64,000 nt of DNA, from assembly GCA_019639155.1 (NCBI GenBank), contig JAHBSJ010000005.1:210342-274341 (forward strand), given 5' to 3'. Made by a program: the position numbers and the translations under genes. The stretch comes from Acidobacteriota bacterium (GTDB lineage Bacteria > Acidobacteriota > Blastocatellia > Pyrinomonadales > Pyrinomonadaceae). The notes under the pieces are model-generated. The model ran no database searches and was not told the origin of the DNA. It saw only the letters and a list, made by a program, of their open reading frames with translations. This document shows, piece after piece, positions 1 through 8,022 of the stretch (positions within the stretch are counted from its first letter, which is position 1; each line of letters opens with the position of its first letter).

Positions 1-416
1 ACCCACAGGTTCTTGGTCGCGGGGCCTTCTATAAAGTCTTTGAAAAGCAGGCCGACGGTGCCGATCGGTATCGAGCCGAGAATGATCAGCCAGCCCAGCC
101 ACGCCTCCTCCGACAGCCATATCGGCCGAATCCCGTCCGTGCCTGAAAAACGCATGCCGCGTTTGTTGAATACAAGATTCCAGTGATCGCGGACGAACGC
201 CGACGAAATGCCCCAGATATCCTGTGCAAAATAAACGAAAACGGCGGCGAGCGTGCCCAGCTGTATCACGGCGATCGTGGCGGTGATCATTTCGGGGTGG
301 CCGTCGTAAATGCCCGTAATTCGGCTCGCGAAAACAAGATGCGCCGTCGAACTGATCGGAATGAACTCCGTCAGCCCCTGAACAATACCCAAAATAATAG
401 CTTGAAGAAGATCCAT
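1..416 (-). CDS. uppP: Undecaprenyl-diphosphatase UppP (BacA), N-terminal part
   Basis: This integral membrane enzyme dephosphorylates undecaprenyl pyrophosphate to recycle the lipid carrier for peptidoglycan; loss or gain changes bacitracin sensitivity. The visible 138 residues begin MDLLQAIILGIVQGLTEF and continue directly into the family signature with PISSTAHL (about residues 20-28), which contributes to the active site. Further hydrophobic helices follow (around VIQLGTLAAVFVYFA and WLIILGSIPIGTVGLLF). The gene reads leftward and is cut by the window edge, so roughly half of the usual 260-290 residues is missing. The ATG at 414-416 is the natural start because it gives the exact canonical N-terminus. 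The next gene rightward is a transposase on the opposite strand, so no operon partner is visible. Confidence 0.95.
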   Translation of the reverse strand, partial: MDLLQAIILGIVQGLTEFIPISSTAHLVFASRITGIYDGHPEMITATIAVIQLGTLAAVFVYFAQDIWGISSAFVRDHWNLVFNKRGMRFSGTDGIRPIWLSEEAWLGWLIILGSIPIGTVGLLFKDFIEGPATKNLW

Positions 417-526
417 GCGGAGCGGCTGTCAAACATTGTCCGACATTCGGCCCAAATTGGCAAAAACCGGGAGCGCGTCCCAATACACGGAAATATAATG
501 AAAAAAGAAATAATCGTCCGTTTCTT

Positions 527-1130
527 AGTTGCCACTAGCTTCAGCTAGTGGAAAGGCATATAAAATGAAACCGGCTTTAGCCGAATGTTTGCAAACGTAT
601 ATGAATTGGCCTATAAACGGTTTTATGCCGTGGATAAAGGTCTGGATACACTTCGTGTGGTCAACAGCAGATCACGCTCCGTTATTGAATGACGCAATCA
701 GGCCGATAGTTTTTGAACACATCCGGCAAAATGCACGCTCTAAAGGCATTTATATAGATATGATCAACGGCTTCGTCGATCACGTGCATTGCTTGATCTC
801 GCTCGGATCTGATCAAACCATCGAGTATGTGATCCGGCTGATAAAAGGGGAATCCTCACATTGGATCAATCAAAATCGGTTGACCAAGACCAAATTCGCT
901 TGGCAAAAGGAGTATTTTGCGGTTTCGGTCAACCCAAACGGCCTCGGTTCAGTACGAAATTACATCAAGAATCAGGAAAATCACCACCGAAATACGAATT
1001 TCAAAGAAGAATTTGCCGATTTCTTGAAACGAGCCGGATTCGAGGAGTTTGGAAGCCATGCCTGATACTTTTCGGCTAAAGCCGAGTTATTGTTCATGAC
1101 CTGTGCCACTAGCTGAAGCTAGTGGCAACT
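527..1130 (+). mobile_element. RAYT/REP unit with 25-bp terminal inverted repeats
   Basis: A 604-bp unit. Its two ends (527-551 and 1106-1130) are perfect 25-bp inverted copies of each other, and each is itself a palindrome built on CCACTAGC-3nt-AGCTAGTGG. A second inner pair of palindromes lies at 572-583 (CGGCTTTAGCCG) and 1073-1084 (CGGCTAAAGCCG), just inside the outer pair. The unit encloses one transposase gene at 625-1065. This is the architecture expected of a REP-associated tyrosine transposase with its cognate REP hairpins. The boundary assignment is by eye; a target duplication was not identified, as expected for Y1 transposases. Confidence 0.75.
625..1065 (+). CDS. REP-associated tyrosine transposase (IS200/Y1_Tnp-like)
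   Basis: A 146-residue single-strand DNA nicking and transfer protein of the HUH Y1 class. The metal-binding pair is seen in VDHVHCL, and the likely nucleophile is the tyrosine in VRNYIKNQ near residue 113, followed by Q and HH as in RAYTs. The open frame extends upstream to 529, but that part lies inside the palindromic end of the element. The ATG at 625 gives MPWIKVWIHFVWST, which matches the usual RAYT beginning (MPYxxIWxHxVWST), so it was chosen; ATG 601 is an alternative. RAYTs are normally single-copy, domesticated and thought to spread or process REP sequences. The flanking hairpins and further REPs at 1.2-1.3, 17.7 and 18.3 kb fit that role. Substrate specificity is not shown by sequence alone. 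Confidence 0.85.
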   Translation: MPWIKVWIHFVWSTADHAPLLNDAIRPIVFEHIRQNARSKGIYIDMINGFVDHVHCLISLGSDQTIEYVIRLIKGESSHWINQNRLTKTKFAWQKEYFAVSVNPNGLGSVRNYIKNQENHHRNTNFKEEFADFLKRAGFEEFGSHA

Positions 1131-1143
1131 GAAAGATGTCAGG

Positions 1144-1175
1144 GCAAGCCTCTCCGCAGTGCGCCCGCGGCGAGC
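1144..1175. repeat. Dispersed 32-bp repeat, copy 1
   Basis: This 32-bp stretch, beginning GCAAGCCTCTCCGCAGTGCG, recurs without a mismatch at 17721-17752. Both copies lie between genes and next to REP-type palindromes, which suggests that they are parts of larger dispersed repeat units and not coding remnants. Confidence 0.8.
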
Positions 1176-1190
1176 ATCCGTAGAGAATTG

Positions 1191-1313
1191 CCCCGCTCTT
1201 TAGAGCGGGGTTCTTGTCTGCAATTTAGGATCGTGGGCTTTAGCCCAAATATTGTTTCGGGCTGAAGCCCGCGATTCCTTGTGCGGACCGCGACCGTCGG
1301 CTAAAGCCGACGG
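1191..1313. repeat. Cluster of REP-like palindromes
   Basis: Four hairpin-forming palindromes are packed here: 1191-1210 (CCCCGCTC/GAGCGGGG arms), 1235-1246 (GGGCTTTAGCCC), 1259-1270 (GGGCTGAAGCCC) and 1294-1313 (CCGTCGGCTAAAGCCGACGG). The last, with its downstream flank to about 1342, recurs nearly unchanged at 18276-18326. The GGCTNNAGCC core resembles the inner palindromes of the RAYT unit at 572 and 1073, so these are probably its non-autonomous substrates. The rest of 1066-1516 contains no convincing gene. Confidence 0.75.
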
Positions 1314-1516
1314 CAATTCCAAAACATAAGATTCAGGCCGGCAGCGGAAACGGTTCTCGCTTTTCTTGTGTCCCCATAGGGGACAATTAAAATAGCGCAG
1401 CGTAAAGCCGAAAGCCGTGACCCCAGGAAAACACATAAAACTCTTTGATTCTGAAGGGGTCAAATGGTTCACCAGTCTATCGAAATTCATCCGGGATTCA
1501 TGTTAGAATTCGTCCA

Positions 1517-4051
1517 ATGTCCCAGAATGAAGCCTCCGCACGGTTAAAGATAAACAGCCTTCTTCAAGAATCCGCTTGGCGTCTTACCGACACCGATTCG
1601 GGAAGGGCAAATGTCGCCGTCGAATCCTACGTATCGATCTCGGAACGGCTAGGTGAGACCTTTGCTCGACTCAAGGGCGGATTTGCGGATTATATTCTTC
1701 ACGATGACCAGCAGTTTCCACTTTGCGTCATTGAGGCCAAAGCGGAGAACATCAATCCTCTGGTCGGCAAGGAACAGGCACGATCGTACGCAACCAGTCA
1801 GCATTGCCGGTTTGTGATCCTCAGCAACGGGAATCAACATTTTCTTTGGGACCTGCATCTTGGCAATCCTCGCGTTATTCAGACATTCCCGACGCTTGCG
1901 GAATTGAAGGCGTTCGATGAATTTAAGCCGACGTCCTTAAACTTGGTCAATGAGCTTGTCGGTGATGATTACATTGTTCATACGCAGATGCCGAATTATG
2001 CCAGCGACCCGCGCTGGCAAGACGAATCTCAGCGGCCTGGCTTCATTGAGGAAAACAAGCTTCGATTCCTTCGCAAATATCAGATAAGGGCACTCGAGAG
2101 AATTCAAGAAGAAATAAAGAAGCACGGCAGCGACCGATTTCTCTTCGAAATGGCGACCGGTACAGGAAAGACATTGACAGCGGCCGCGGTGATCAAGATG
2201 TTTCTTCGTTGCGGAAACGCCCGCCGCGTTCTCTTTCTTGTCGACCGTATCGAATTAGAGGAACAGGCCGACAAAGCATTCCGCGAATATCTCAAGTACG
2301 ATTATCAGTGCGTTGTTTACAAGAAAAATCGAGGCGATTGGAACAAGGCCGAGATCGTTGTTTCAACCATTCAGACCTTTCTCGCGAACAACCGCTACAA
2401 ACGCAGCTTTCGCCCGAACGATTTCCAGCTTGTCATTTCGGACGAAGCTCACCGCTCCATCGGCGGCAATAGCCGGGCAGTCTTTGAATACTTTATCGGA
2501 TATAAACTTGGCCTGACCGCGACCCCAAAAGATTATCTCAAAAATGTAAATGTCGCCGAGGCGAACGAAAATGATCCTCGCGAACTGGAAAGGCGCCTTT
2601 TGCTCGACACCTATCGCACCTTCGGCTGCGAATCCGGCGAGCCGACGTTTCGATATTCTCTTATTGACGGCGTAAGGGACGGCTATCTTGTTAATCCCGT
2701 CGTCGTGGACGCGAGAACCGAGATCACGACGCAGCTTTTATCCGACGAAGGTTACAGCGTCGCGGCTGTCGCGGCACCGGAGGACGAGAAGGCGAGCGAA
2801 GAAACGATCGAGGAAACATTCAAAGTCCGCGACTTTGAGCGGAAATTCTTTTCCGAGGAAACGAACCGCATACTCTGCCGGACTTTTCTCGATCACGCCT
2901 TGAAAGACCCAGTTACTGGCGAGATCGGAAAGACCATTGCGTTTTGCGTCAGCCAGCATCACGCGGCAAAGATCACGCAGATACTAAACGAACTCGCTCA
3001 TGAGCGTTTTCCCGGCAAGTATAATTCGGACTTTGCGATGCAGGTAACTTCAAACGTCGCGAATTCTCAGCAAGCAACGGAGAATTTCACAAACAACAAC
3101 CTCGGCGGCACGGGCAATTTTGACGAGCGTTATAAAACCGGCAAGACGCGCGTTTGCGTGACCGTCGGCATGATGACGACGGGCTACGATTGCCCGGATA
3201 TCCTGAACCTGTGCATGATGCGGCCGATCTTCTCTCCGACGGATTTCGTGCAGATAAAAGGACGCGGCACACGCAAGCATAACTTCACGTCAAACGTTAT
3301 TGATCGCGAACTCAAGGAAGAACTCGGCGAACTGCAGAAGCAACATTTCAAGCTATTCGATTTCTTTGCGAACTGCGAGTATTTCGAGGAAAAATTCGAT
3401 TACGACGAGGTCATCAAGCTGCCAAAACCCGGCCAGCCGCGGCCCGAACCGCCTCCGCCTCCTCCACCGCCGGGCGGCGAATTCGAGAATTTTAACCCCG
3501 ATCCGCTAAAGACTCTGGATCAGTTCGCTATCGGCCCCGACGGCATGAAGATCGACCGCCGATTGTTTGAACGCTTTGAGGAACGCGTAAAATCGGATGA
3601 CGAGATCAAGCGAATGGTAGAGGGCCGCGATTTTGACGCTATCGAAAGCTACATCATCGGCAATCTCTTCGATAAGCCCGAGGAATTTTACAATCTCGAC
3701 AAGCTGCGAAAGTCGCTGAAGATCGACCGCCGTTTATCCCTGCGTGAGATCGTCGAAAAGATCTTCGGCTTCGTAGATAGATTCAAATCAAAGGACGAGT
3801 TGCTCGAAGAAGAATTCGACAGATTCTACAGCCGATTTCTGCCTGACAAAAAAGTATTTGGTGAAGCAAAGAATTTCTTTAAGACCTACCTGACCGATGC
3901 CGAATTTCGCGAGATCGTCGAGAGCGGCCAGTTCCCGCGTCTCCATACTCATCCGAACGGCAGGGCATTTCTCGATCTGCCGACCGAGACGGCACGGACG
4001 ATCACGGATTACATCAAGGACAATGTTCCTCTGAACCGATTTATGGAATAA
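1517..4051 (+). CDS. hsdR: Type I restriction enzyme R subunit (HsdR, EcoAI/EcoEI-like)
   Basis: This is the motor and nuclease subunit of a type I restriction-modification complex; it translocates DNA from unmethylated sites and cuts at a distance. The 844 residues start with a PD-(D/E)XK nuclease domain (D58 in GFADYI, E73-x-K75 in VIEAKAE). A superfamily 2 helicase follows, with Walker A GTGKT at 215-219, DEAH at 309-312 and motif VI-like QIKGRGTR. A proline-rich linker (PRPEPPPPPPPPGG) leads to an EcoEI-type C-terminal domain. The frame opens upstream at 1445, but the ATG at 1517 gives the usual short N-terminus before the nuclease fold. The stop is 3 bp before the next gene, so it is co-transcribed with the HEPN gene and hsdMS. 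All key motifs are intact. Confidence 0.93.
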   Translation: MSQNEASARLKINSLLQESAWRLTDTDSGRANVAVESYVSISERLGETFARLKGGFADYILHDDQQFPLCVIEAKAENINPLVGKEQARSYATSQHCRFVILSNGNQHFLWDLHLGNPRVIQTFPTLAELKAFDEFKPTSLNLVNELVGDDYIVHTQMPNYASDPRWQDESQRPGFIEENKLRFLRKYQIRALERIQEEIKKHGSDRFLFEMATGTGKTLTAAAVIKMFLRCGNARRVLFLVDRIELEEQADKAFREYLKYDYQCVVYKKNRGDWNKAEIVVSTIQTFLANNRYKRSFRPNDFQLVISDEAHRSIGGNSRAVFEYFIGYKLGLTATPKDYLKNVNVAEANENDPRELERRLLLDTYRTFGCESGEPTFRYSLIDGVRDGYLVNPVVVDARTEITTQLLSDEGYSVAAVAAPEDEKASEETIEETFKVRDFERKFFSEETNRILCRTFLDHALKDPVTGEIGKTIAFCVSQHHAAKITQILNELAHERFPGKYNSDFAMQVTSNVANSQQATENFTNNNLGGTGNFDERYKTGKTRVCVTVGMMTTGYDCPDILNLCMMRPIFSPTDFVQIKGRGTRKHNFTSNVIDRELKEELGELQKQHFKLFDFFANCEYFEEKFDYDEVIKLPKPGQPRPEPPPPPPPPGGEFENFNPDPLKTLDQFAIGPDGMKIDRRLFERFEERVKSDDEIKRMVEGRDFDAIESYIIGNLFDKPEEFYNLDKLRKSLKIDRRLSLREIVEKIFGFVDRFKSKDELLEEEFDRFYSRFLPDKKVFGEAKNFFKTYLTDAEFREIVESGQFPRLHTHPNGRAFLDLPTETARTITDYIKDNVPLNRFME

Positions 4052-4054
4052 GAA

Positions 4055-4597
4055 ATGCCATTTTACAATACCCAACAGTTTGATGGAACTAAATGGCTGA
4101 ACGAGCACTTTGCCAAAGCAGGGCTTGATTTTAGTGATAAAAGGCTTCAGCCTGTTTACACTTTTGCCTTGATCTGGAATCTTTTCGAAGACAAAGCATG
4201 CAATAGGAACGCAAATTTTCAATCTATTAAGAAAAGTGTTGAGGATGCCACTGAGGATGGAAAACTGAAAATTACCGACTATGCTGACTATAAGGATTAT
4301 TTCTTAAAGCGATATAAGGCCGAGCCGCCAACGCAAAACCTCGTCAAACAACTTAACGCAAGAACCAAAAATGAAAAGAATGCACTGAATATCGGATTTG
4401 CTTCGAATGCTTCTACCGCGGCGACTGTGTTTGCATTGCTGTTAGTAGCCTACAGGATTCGCAATAATCTATTTCATGGCGAAAAGCGTTTGTACACTCT
4501 GTTTAGCCAGGATAAGCTCTTTCGTGTTGTTAACAACTTATTAACTGATTATATTGACGACATAAATGCTAGATCCCGAAACAAAACGCCGTATTGA
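4055..4597 (+). CDS. HEPN-motif protein embedded in the type I R-M operon
   Basis: A 180-residue protein of unassigned family. Its C-terminal half contains RNNLFHG with R136 and H141, an exact R-x4-H motif with the asparagine after Arg that is typical of catalytic HEPN ribonucleases; it sits in a helical context (FALLLVAYRIRNNLFH). The N-terminal half is charged and has no motif I recognise. The gene starts 3 bp after hsdR and overlaps hsdMS by 32 bp, so the three are translationally coupled. HEPN RNases are known companions of restriction systems (RloC and PrrC with type I), where they cleave tRNA when restriction is blocked. A comparable guard or abortive-infection role is inferred here, not shown. 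It could alternatively be a non-catalytic structural HEPN. Confidence 0.7.
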   Translation: MPFYNTQQFDGTKWLNEHFAKAGLDFSDKRLQPVYTFALIWNLFEDKACNRNANFQSIKKSVEDATEDGKLKITDYADYKDYFLKRYKAEPPTQNLVKQLNARTKNEKNALNIGFASNASTAATVFALLLVAYRIRNNLFHGEKRLYTLFSQDKLFRVVNNLLTDYIDDINARSRNKTPY

Positions 4598-7079
4598 CAC
4601 CGCACGCAATGTTCTTGTGGGTGTTGTTCCTGTTCCGAGCAGCCAGGTCGAGCAGATCACCATCGCGTTGATCTACAAGTTCATGGACGACATGGATGCT
4701 CAATCTGAAGAGATGGGTGGCAAGGCGACATTTTTCACCGGAGAATTTGAAAAATTCGGCTGGCGAAAGCTTTTTGATCCACGAGTTGGCGGACACGAAC
4801 TCGTTGGCCTATACGGCGAGGCGATCGCCCAATTAAACCAAAATGCAAACATTCCGCAGCTGTTTCGTGACATTTTCAAAAATGCTTTCTTACCATACCG
4901 CAATCCAAACACGCTGAAGTTATTCCTCAAGACCATCGACGAATTCCGCTACGACCACAGCGAGCGGCTCGGCGATGCGTTCGAGTATCTGCTTTCGGTG
5001 CTTGGCAGCCAGGGCGATGCCGGGCAGTTTCGCACGCCGCGTCACATCATTGATTTCATCGTCGATATCGTCGATCCGCAGAAAGGCGAGACGATACTCG
5101 ACCCTGCGAGCGGCACGGCGGGCTTTTTGATCTCGGCATACAAGCACATCGTCGAACACAACCCGAACATGACGCCCGACGAGCGAAAGCGGCTGATGAC
5201 GAACGTCGTCGGCTACGACATTTCGCCGGACATGGTGCGCCTCGGCCTCGCGAATATGTATCTCCACGGTTTCCCGACGCCTGAGATACACGCATACGAC
5301 ACGCTCACCAGCGAAGACCGCTGGAACGAGTATTTTGACGTGATACTCGCAAACCCGCCTTTTATGACCCCAACCGGCGGCATCCAGCCGCATAAGAAAT
5401 TTGCGATCTCGGCAAAACGCAGCGAGGTTCTGTTTGTTGATTACATCGCCGAGCACCTAACGACCAAAGGCCGTGCGGGCATCATCGTCCCCGAGGGAAT
5501 CATCTTTAAGAGCCAGACGGCGTACAAAGCTCTGCGAAAGATGCTGGTCGAGCAATGCCTCGTCGCCGTCGTATCATTGCCCGCCGGCGTGTTCAATCCG
5601 TATTCGGGCGTCAAGACCTCGATCCTGATACTCGACCGCCAGCTTGCCAAACAGTCGAAAAGCGTCGGATTTTTCAAGGTCGAGAAAGACGGCTTTAATC
5701 TCGGTGCACAACGCCACCCGATCGAACACAACGACCTGCCGCAGGTTTTTGCCGACATCAACGAATACTTCGACAAACTCCGCGCCGGCCAGCCCACCGA
5801 CGAACTCCAGCCCCAAACCGGCATCATCGTCCCAAAAGAAAAACTAGCCGCCAACGCCGACTGCAGCCTCAGCGACAAACGGTATCGGGAAGGCGAACGA
5901 CGAGCGCACATCTTTCCGTTGGTCAAAATCGAGGAAGTTTGCTCGACCGGTTCTGGCGGGACTCCACTCAGTGGAACAATAGAATACTACGAGGGGGGAA
6001 CCATCCCTTGGTTGCGAAGCGGAGAGGTGGCCCAAGGAGAAATTTATCACTCTGAGTTGTTCATCACCGAAACGGGCCTGAAGAATTCCTCAGCGAAGAT
6101 CTTCCCGCCGAACACTGTCCTCGTGGCGATGTATGGAGCGACCGCAGGTGAGGTCGGAATTCTCCGCATTGAGTCAGCTACAAATCAGGCAGTTTGCGGG
6201 ATTACGCCAAAGGAGCAAATGCTACCAGAGTTCCTCTATTTGGTTCTAAAGTGCAATAAGGCCGCTCTCATCCGACTGGCAGGCGGCGGAGCGCAGCCCA
6301 ACATATCACAGAAGATTATCCGCAACTTCGAAATCCCGTTGCCGCCGTTGGAGGTGCAGAGGGAGATCGTGGCGGAGATCGAGGCGTATCAGAAAGTGAT
6401 CGACGGCGCCCGCGCCGTCATCGACAACTACCGCCCCCACATCCCCATCCAACCCGATTGGCCGACCACGACGCTTGGGGAACTCTGTCGGTTCATCGAT
6501 TACCGCGGGAAGACTCCGGAAAAGACAACTTCCGGCATTCCTCTCATCACCGCCAAGAACGTTCGCGACGGGTATATCGATCCTGAGCCTCGAGAATACA
6601 TCGCAGAGGCAGATTACGACGGATGGATGACGCGCGGAATACCCGAAACTGGTGACGTTCTTATCACGACCGAGGCCCCGCTCGGAAACGTCGCCATGGT
6701 CCCGACCAGTGGAAAGTATGCTTTAGCCCAGCGTCTCATCGCACTCTGCCCCGATCGCGGTGCAATGCTCGGTGAGTTCCTCATGGATCTTCTGCGGTCC
6801 GACCGAATGCAGACGGCGATCATTGCGCGGCAAAGCGGAACAACCGTTTACGGTATCAAGGCGAGTGAGCTGAAGCAGATCGAAATCCCCCTCCCGCCCT
6901 TGGAAACGCAGCGAGCGATCGTGTCGGAGATCGAAGCCGAGCGGCGGCTGGTGGAGGCCAACCGGGAACTGGTCCAACGCATGGAAGCCAAAATCGCCGC
7001 CGTCCTCGCCCGCATCTGGGGCACCGACGAACGAAAAGCGGAACAAACACCCGAAACCGAAGCCTCCGCCGCCTTCTAA
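4566..7079 (+). CDS. hsdM: Fused type I methyltransferase and specificity subunit (HsdM-HsdS)
   Basis: An 837-residue protein combining two subunits that are normally separate. Residues 1-145 are the HsdM N-terminal helical domain. Residues 150-400 are the N6-adenine methyltransferase with SAM motif DPASGTAGF (179-187) and catalytic NPPF (263-266). From about 450 there are two HsdS half-repeats: a target-recognition domain ending in IPLPPLEVQREI plus a coiled helix, then a second ending in IPLPPLETQRAI plus a helix. The protein should methylate and also choose a bipartite DNA target. The MLDPETKRRIDTARNVL start is canonical, and the overlap with the upstream gene supports coupling. The fusion appears uninterrupted, with no frameshift. 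A rho-independent terminator follows at 7118. Confidence 0.92.
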   Translation: MLDPETKRRIDTARNVLVGVVPVPSSQVEQITIALIYKFMDDMDAQSEEMGGKATFFTGEFEKFGWRKLFDPRVGGHELVGLYGEAIAQLNQNANIPQLFRDIFKNAFLPYRNPNTLKLFLKTIDEFRYDHSERLGDAFEYLLSVLGSQGDAGQFRTPRHIIDFIVDIVDPQKGETILDPASGTAGFLISAYKHIVEHNPNMTPDERKRLMTNVVGYDISPDMVRLGLANMYLHGFPTPEIHAYDTLTSEDRWNEYFDVILANPPFMTPTGGIQPHKKFAISAKRSEVLFVDYIAEHLTTKGRAGIIVPEGIIFKSQTAYKALRKMLVEQCLVAVVSLPAGVFNPYSGVKTSILILDRQLAKQSKSVGFFKVEKDGFNLGAQRHPIEHNDLPQVFADINEYFDKLRAGQPTDELQPQTGIIVPKEKLAANADCSLSDKRYREGERRAHIFPLVKIEEVCSTGSGGTPLSGTIEYYEGGTIPWLRSGEVAQGEIYHSELFITETGLKNSSAKIFPPNTVLVAMYGATAGEVGILRIESATNQAVCGITPKEQMLPEFLYLVLKCNKAALIRLAGGGAQPNISQKIIRNFEIPLPPLEVQREIVAEIEAYQKVIDGARAVIDNYRPHIPIQPDWPTTTLGELCRFIDYRGKTPEKTTSGIPLITAKNVRDGYIDPEPREYIAEADYDGWMTRGIPETGDVLITTEAPLGNVAMVPTSGKYALAQRLIALCPDRGAMLGEFLMDLLRSDRMQTAIIARQSGTTVYGIKASELKQIEIPLPPLETQRAIVSEIEAERRLVEANRELVQRMEAKIAAVLARIWGTDERKAEQTPETEASAAF

Positions 7080-7117
7080 ACTTCTCGTTCAACAGCCAAA
7101 AGCATACAGAATCAACA

Positions 7118-7146
7118 AAAGCCTGTGTTTACGGGCTTTATTTGTT
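7118..7146 (+). terminator. Rho-independent terminator after hsdMS
   Basis: A 9-bp stem with one G-U pair, AAAGCCTGT/ACGGGCTTT, and a GTTT loop, followed by a T-rich tract (TTTATTTGTT). It lies 39 bp after the hsdMS stop. The same hairpin sequence recurs at 7672-7693. Confidence 0.75.
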
Positions 7147-7643
7147 ATGAAGGTATTGACATCTGCAATGATGACGCCGAAAGTTGGTGGGGTTACGCGG
7201 TAAGTTGTCGGACCAAAATCAAAGACGCGATCAAAGCGGACTATGCGACGTGGGATAAATATCGGGAAGATTCCTGGAACTATTATCAGCGGCCGTGGAA
7301 AGCCGCATTAGAATCGTTAGGCTTCAAGGACGAAAAAGCCGCAGCCGCTTCCTTTACTAAGGCAGTTGCTTCAGCGGAATCTTTGATAGAAGTAAAGACG
7401 TCTTCAAGTTCCAATGCTGTTGGCGGATCTTCTGTCCAAGATCCGTCAGGCGATCGGCGCATACAAACAGGGACTTCGGGCGGCGCATATACCACCGCTT
7501 CACCGTCGCCTGATCTTGAGATCGCTACCAACATAACCACCTCAAACATACCACAAGAATCAGTTGAAGATGTAGTCAATTCCGCTCTCGATATGCTTGA
7601 GGCGGTGGATAAGGCCGTCGATCGCGGTCAAATTCGGTCATGA
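7125..7643 (+). CDS. Hypothetical protein, uncertain or 5'-truncated
   Basis: An open frame of up to 172 codons with protein-like composition: an N-terminal part rich in aromatic and charged residues (ESWWGYAV, WDKYREDSWNYYQRPW), then a Ser/Thr/Gly-rich linker and a short acidic helix. I do not recognise a family. There is a problem at the 5' end: the only in-frame start codon is the GTG at 7125, which lies inside the hsdMS terminator hairpin, and no ribosome-binding site is visible. The nearby ATG at 7150 is out of frame. The gene may be a remnant that lost its start through the duplication that placed the same hairpin on both sides, or it may start at a non-standard codon. Confidence 0.35.
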   Translation: MFTGFICYEGIDICNDDAESWWGYAVSCRTKIKDAIKADYATWDKYREDSWNYYQRPWKAALESLGFKDEKAAAASFTKAVASAESLIEVKTSSSSNAVGGSSVQDPSGDRRIQTGTSGGAYTTASPSPDLEIATNITTSNIPQESVEDVVNSALDMLEAVDKAVDRGQIRS

Positions 7644-7671
7644 CACACCAAAGAACACGCAGATTCATTCA

Positions 7672-7699
7672 AAAGCCTGTGTTTACGGGCTTATTGTTA
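7672..7699 (+). terminator. Second copy of the same terminator hairpin
   Basis: AAAGCCTGT, GTTT loop, ACGGGCTTA, then TTGTTAAT. It shares more than 20 consecutive bases with the hairpin at 7118, so one copy was probably generated from the other by duplication. It ends the hypothetical gene at 7125-7643 and immediately precedes a 21-bp tandem array. Confidence 0.6.
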
Positions 7700-7812
7700 A
7701 TGTGGCGGTGGTTTGGGGCGGCGTGAAAAGGGCTCATTGAGGCGGAATTGACGCCAATAAAAGGGTGAATGGGGCTCATTGAGGCATAAATGACGCCAAT
7801 AATGCTGTGATT

Positions 7813-8022
7813 GAAGCTCATTAAGGCAAGTTGGAGGTTCACGAAGGCACAGTGGAAGCTCACGAAGGCGAGTCGGAAGCTCACGAAGGCGAGTCGGAAG
7901 CTCACGAAGGCGAGTCGGAAGCTCACGAAGGCGAGTCGGAAGCTCACGAAGGCAAGTTGGAAGCTCACGAAGGCGAGTCGGAAGCTCACGAAGGCACGGT
8001 GGAAGCTCATTGAGGCGGTTTG
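7813..8022. repeat. 21-bp tandem repeat array A (about 10 units)
   Basis: Ten consecutive 21-bp units with consensus GAAGCTCACGAAGGCGAGTC + G. Four adjacent units (7855-7938) are identical; the outer ones diverge in the last six bases and in CACGAA versus CATTGA/CATTAA. Looser GCTCATTGAGGC-type relatives start near 7733. Because 21 is divisible by three, several reading frames on both strands stay open through the array and give artefactual repetitive proteins; these are not annotated. No spacers are present, so this is not a CRISPR. The array lies just after a terminator, as do arrays B and C. Confidence 0.9.

Noticed and set aside
183..548. 121-codon plus-strand frame
   Set aside because: It is antisense to uppP, which has a clear family match.
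529..624. Longer start for the RAYT transposase
   Set aside because: The extra codons translate the palindromic end of the element; ATG 625 gives the conserved RAYT N-terminus.
7813..8022. CRISPR array
   Set aside because: Units are directly adjacent with no unique spacers and there are no cas genes in the window; the same holds for arrays B and C.
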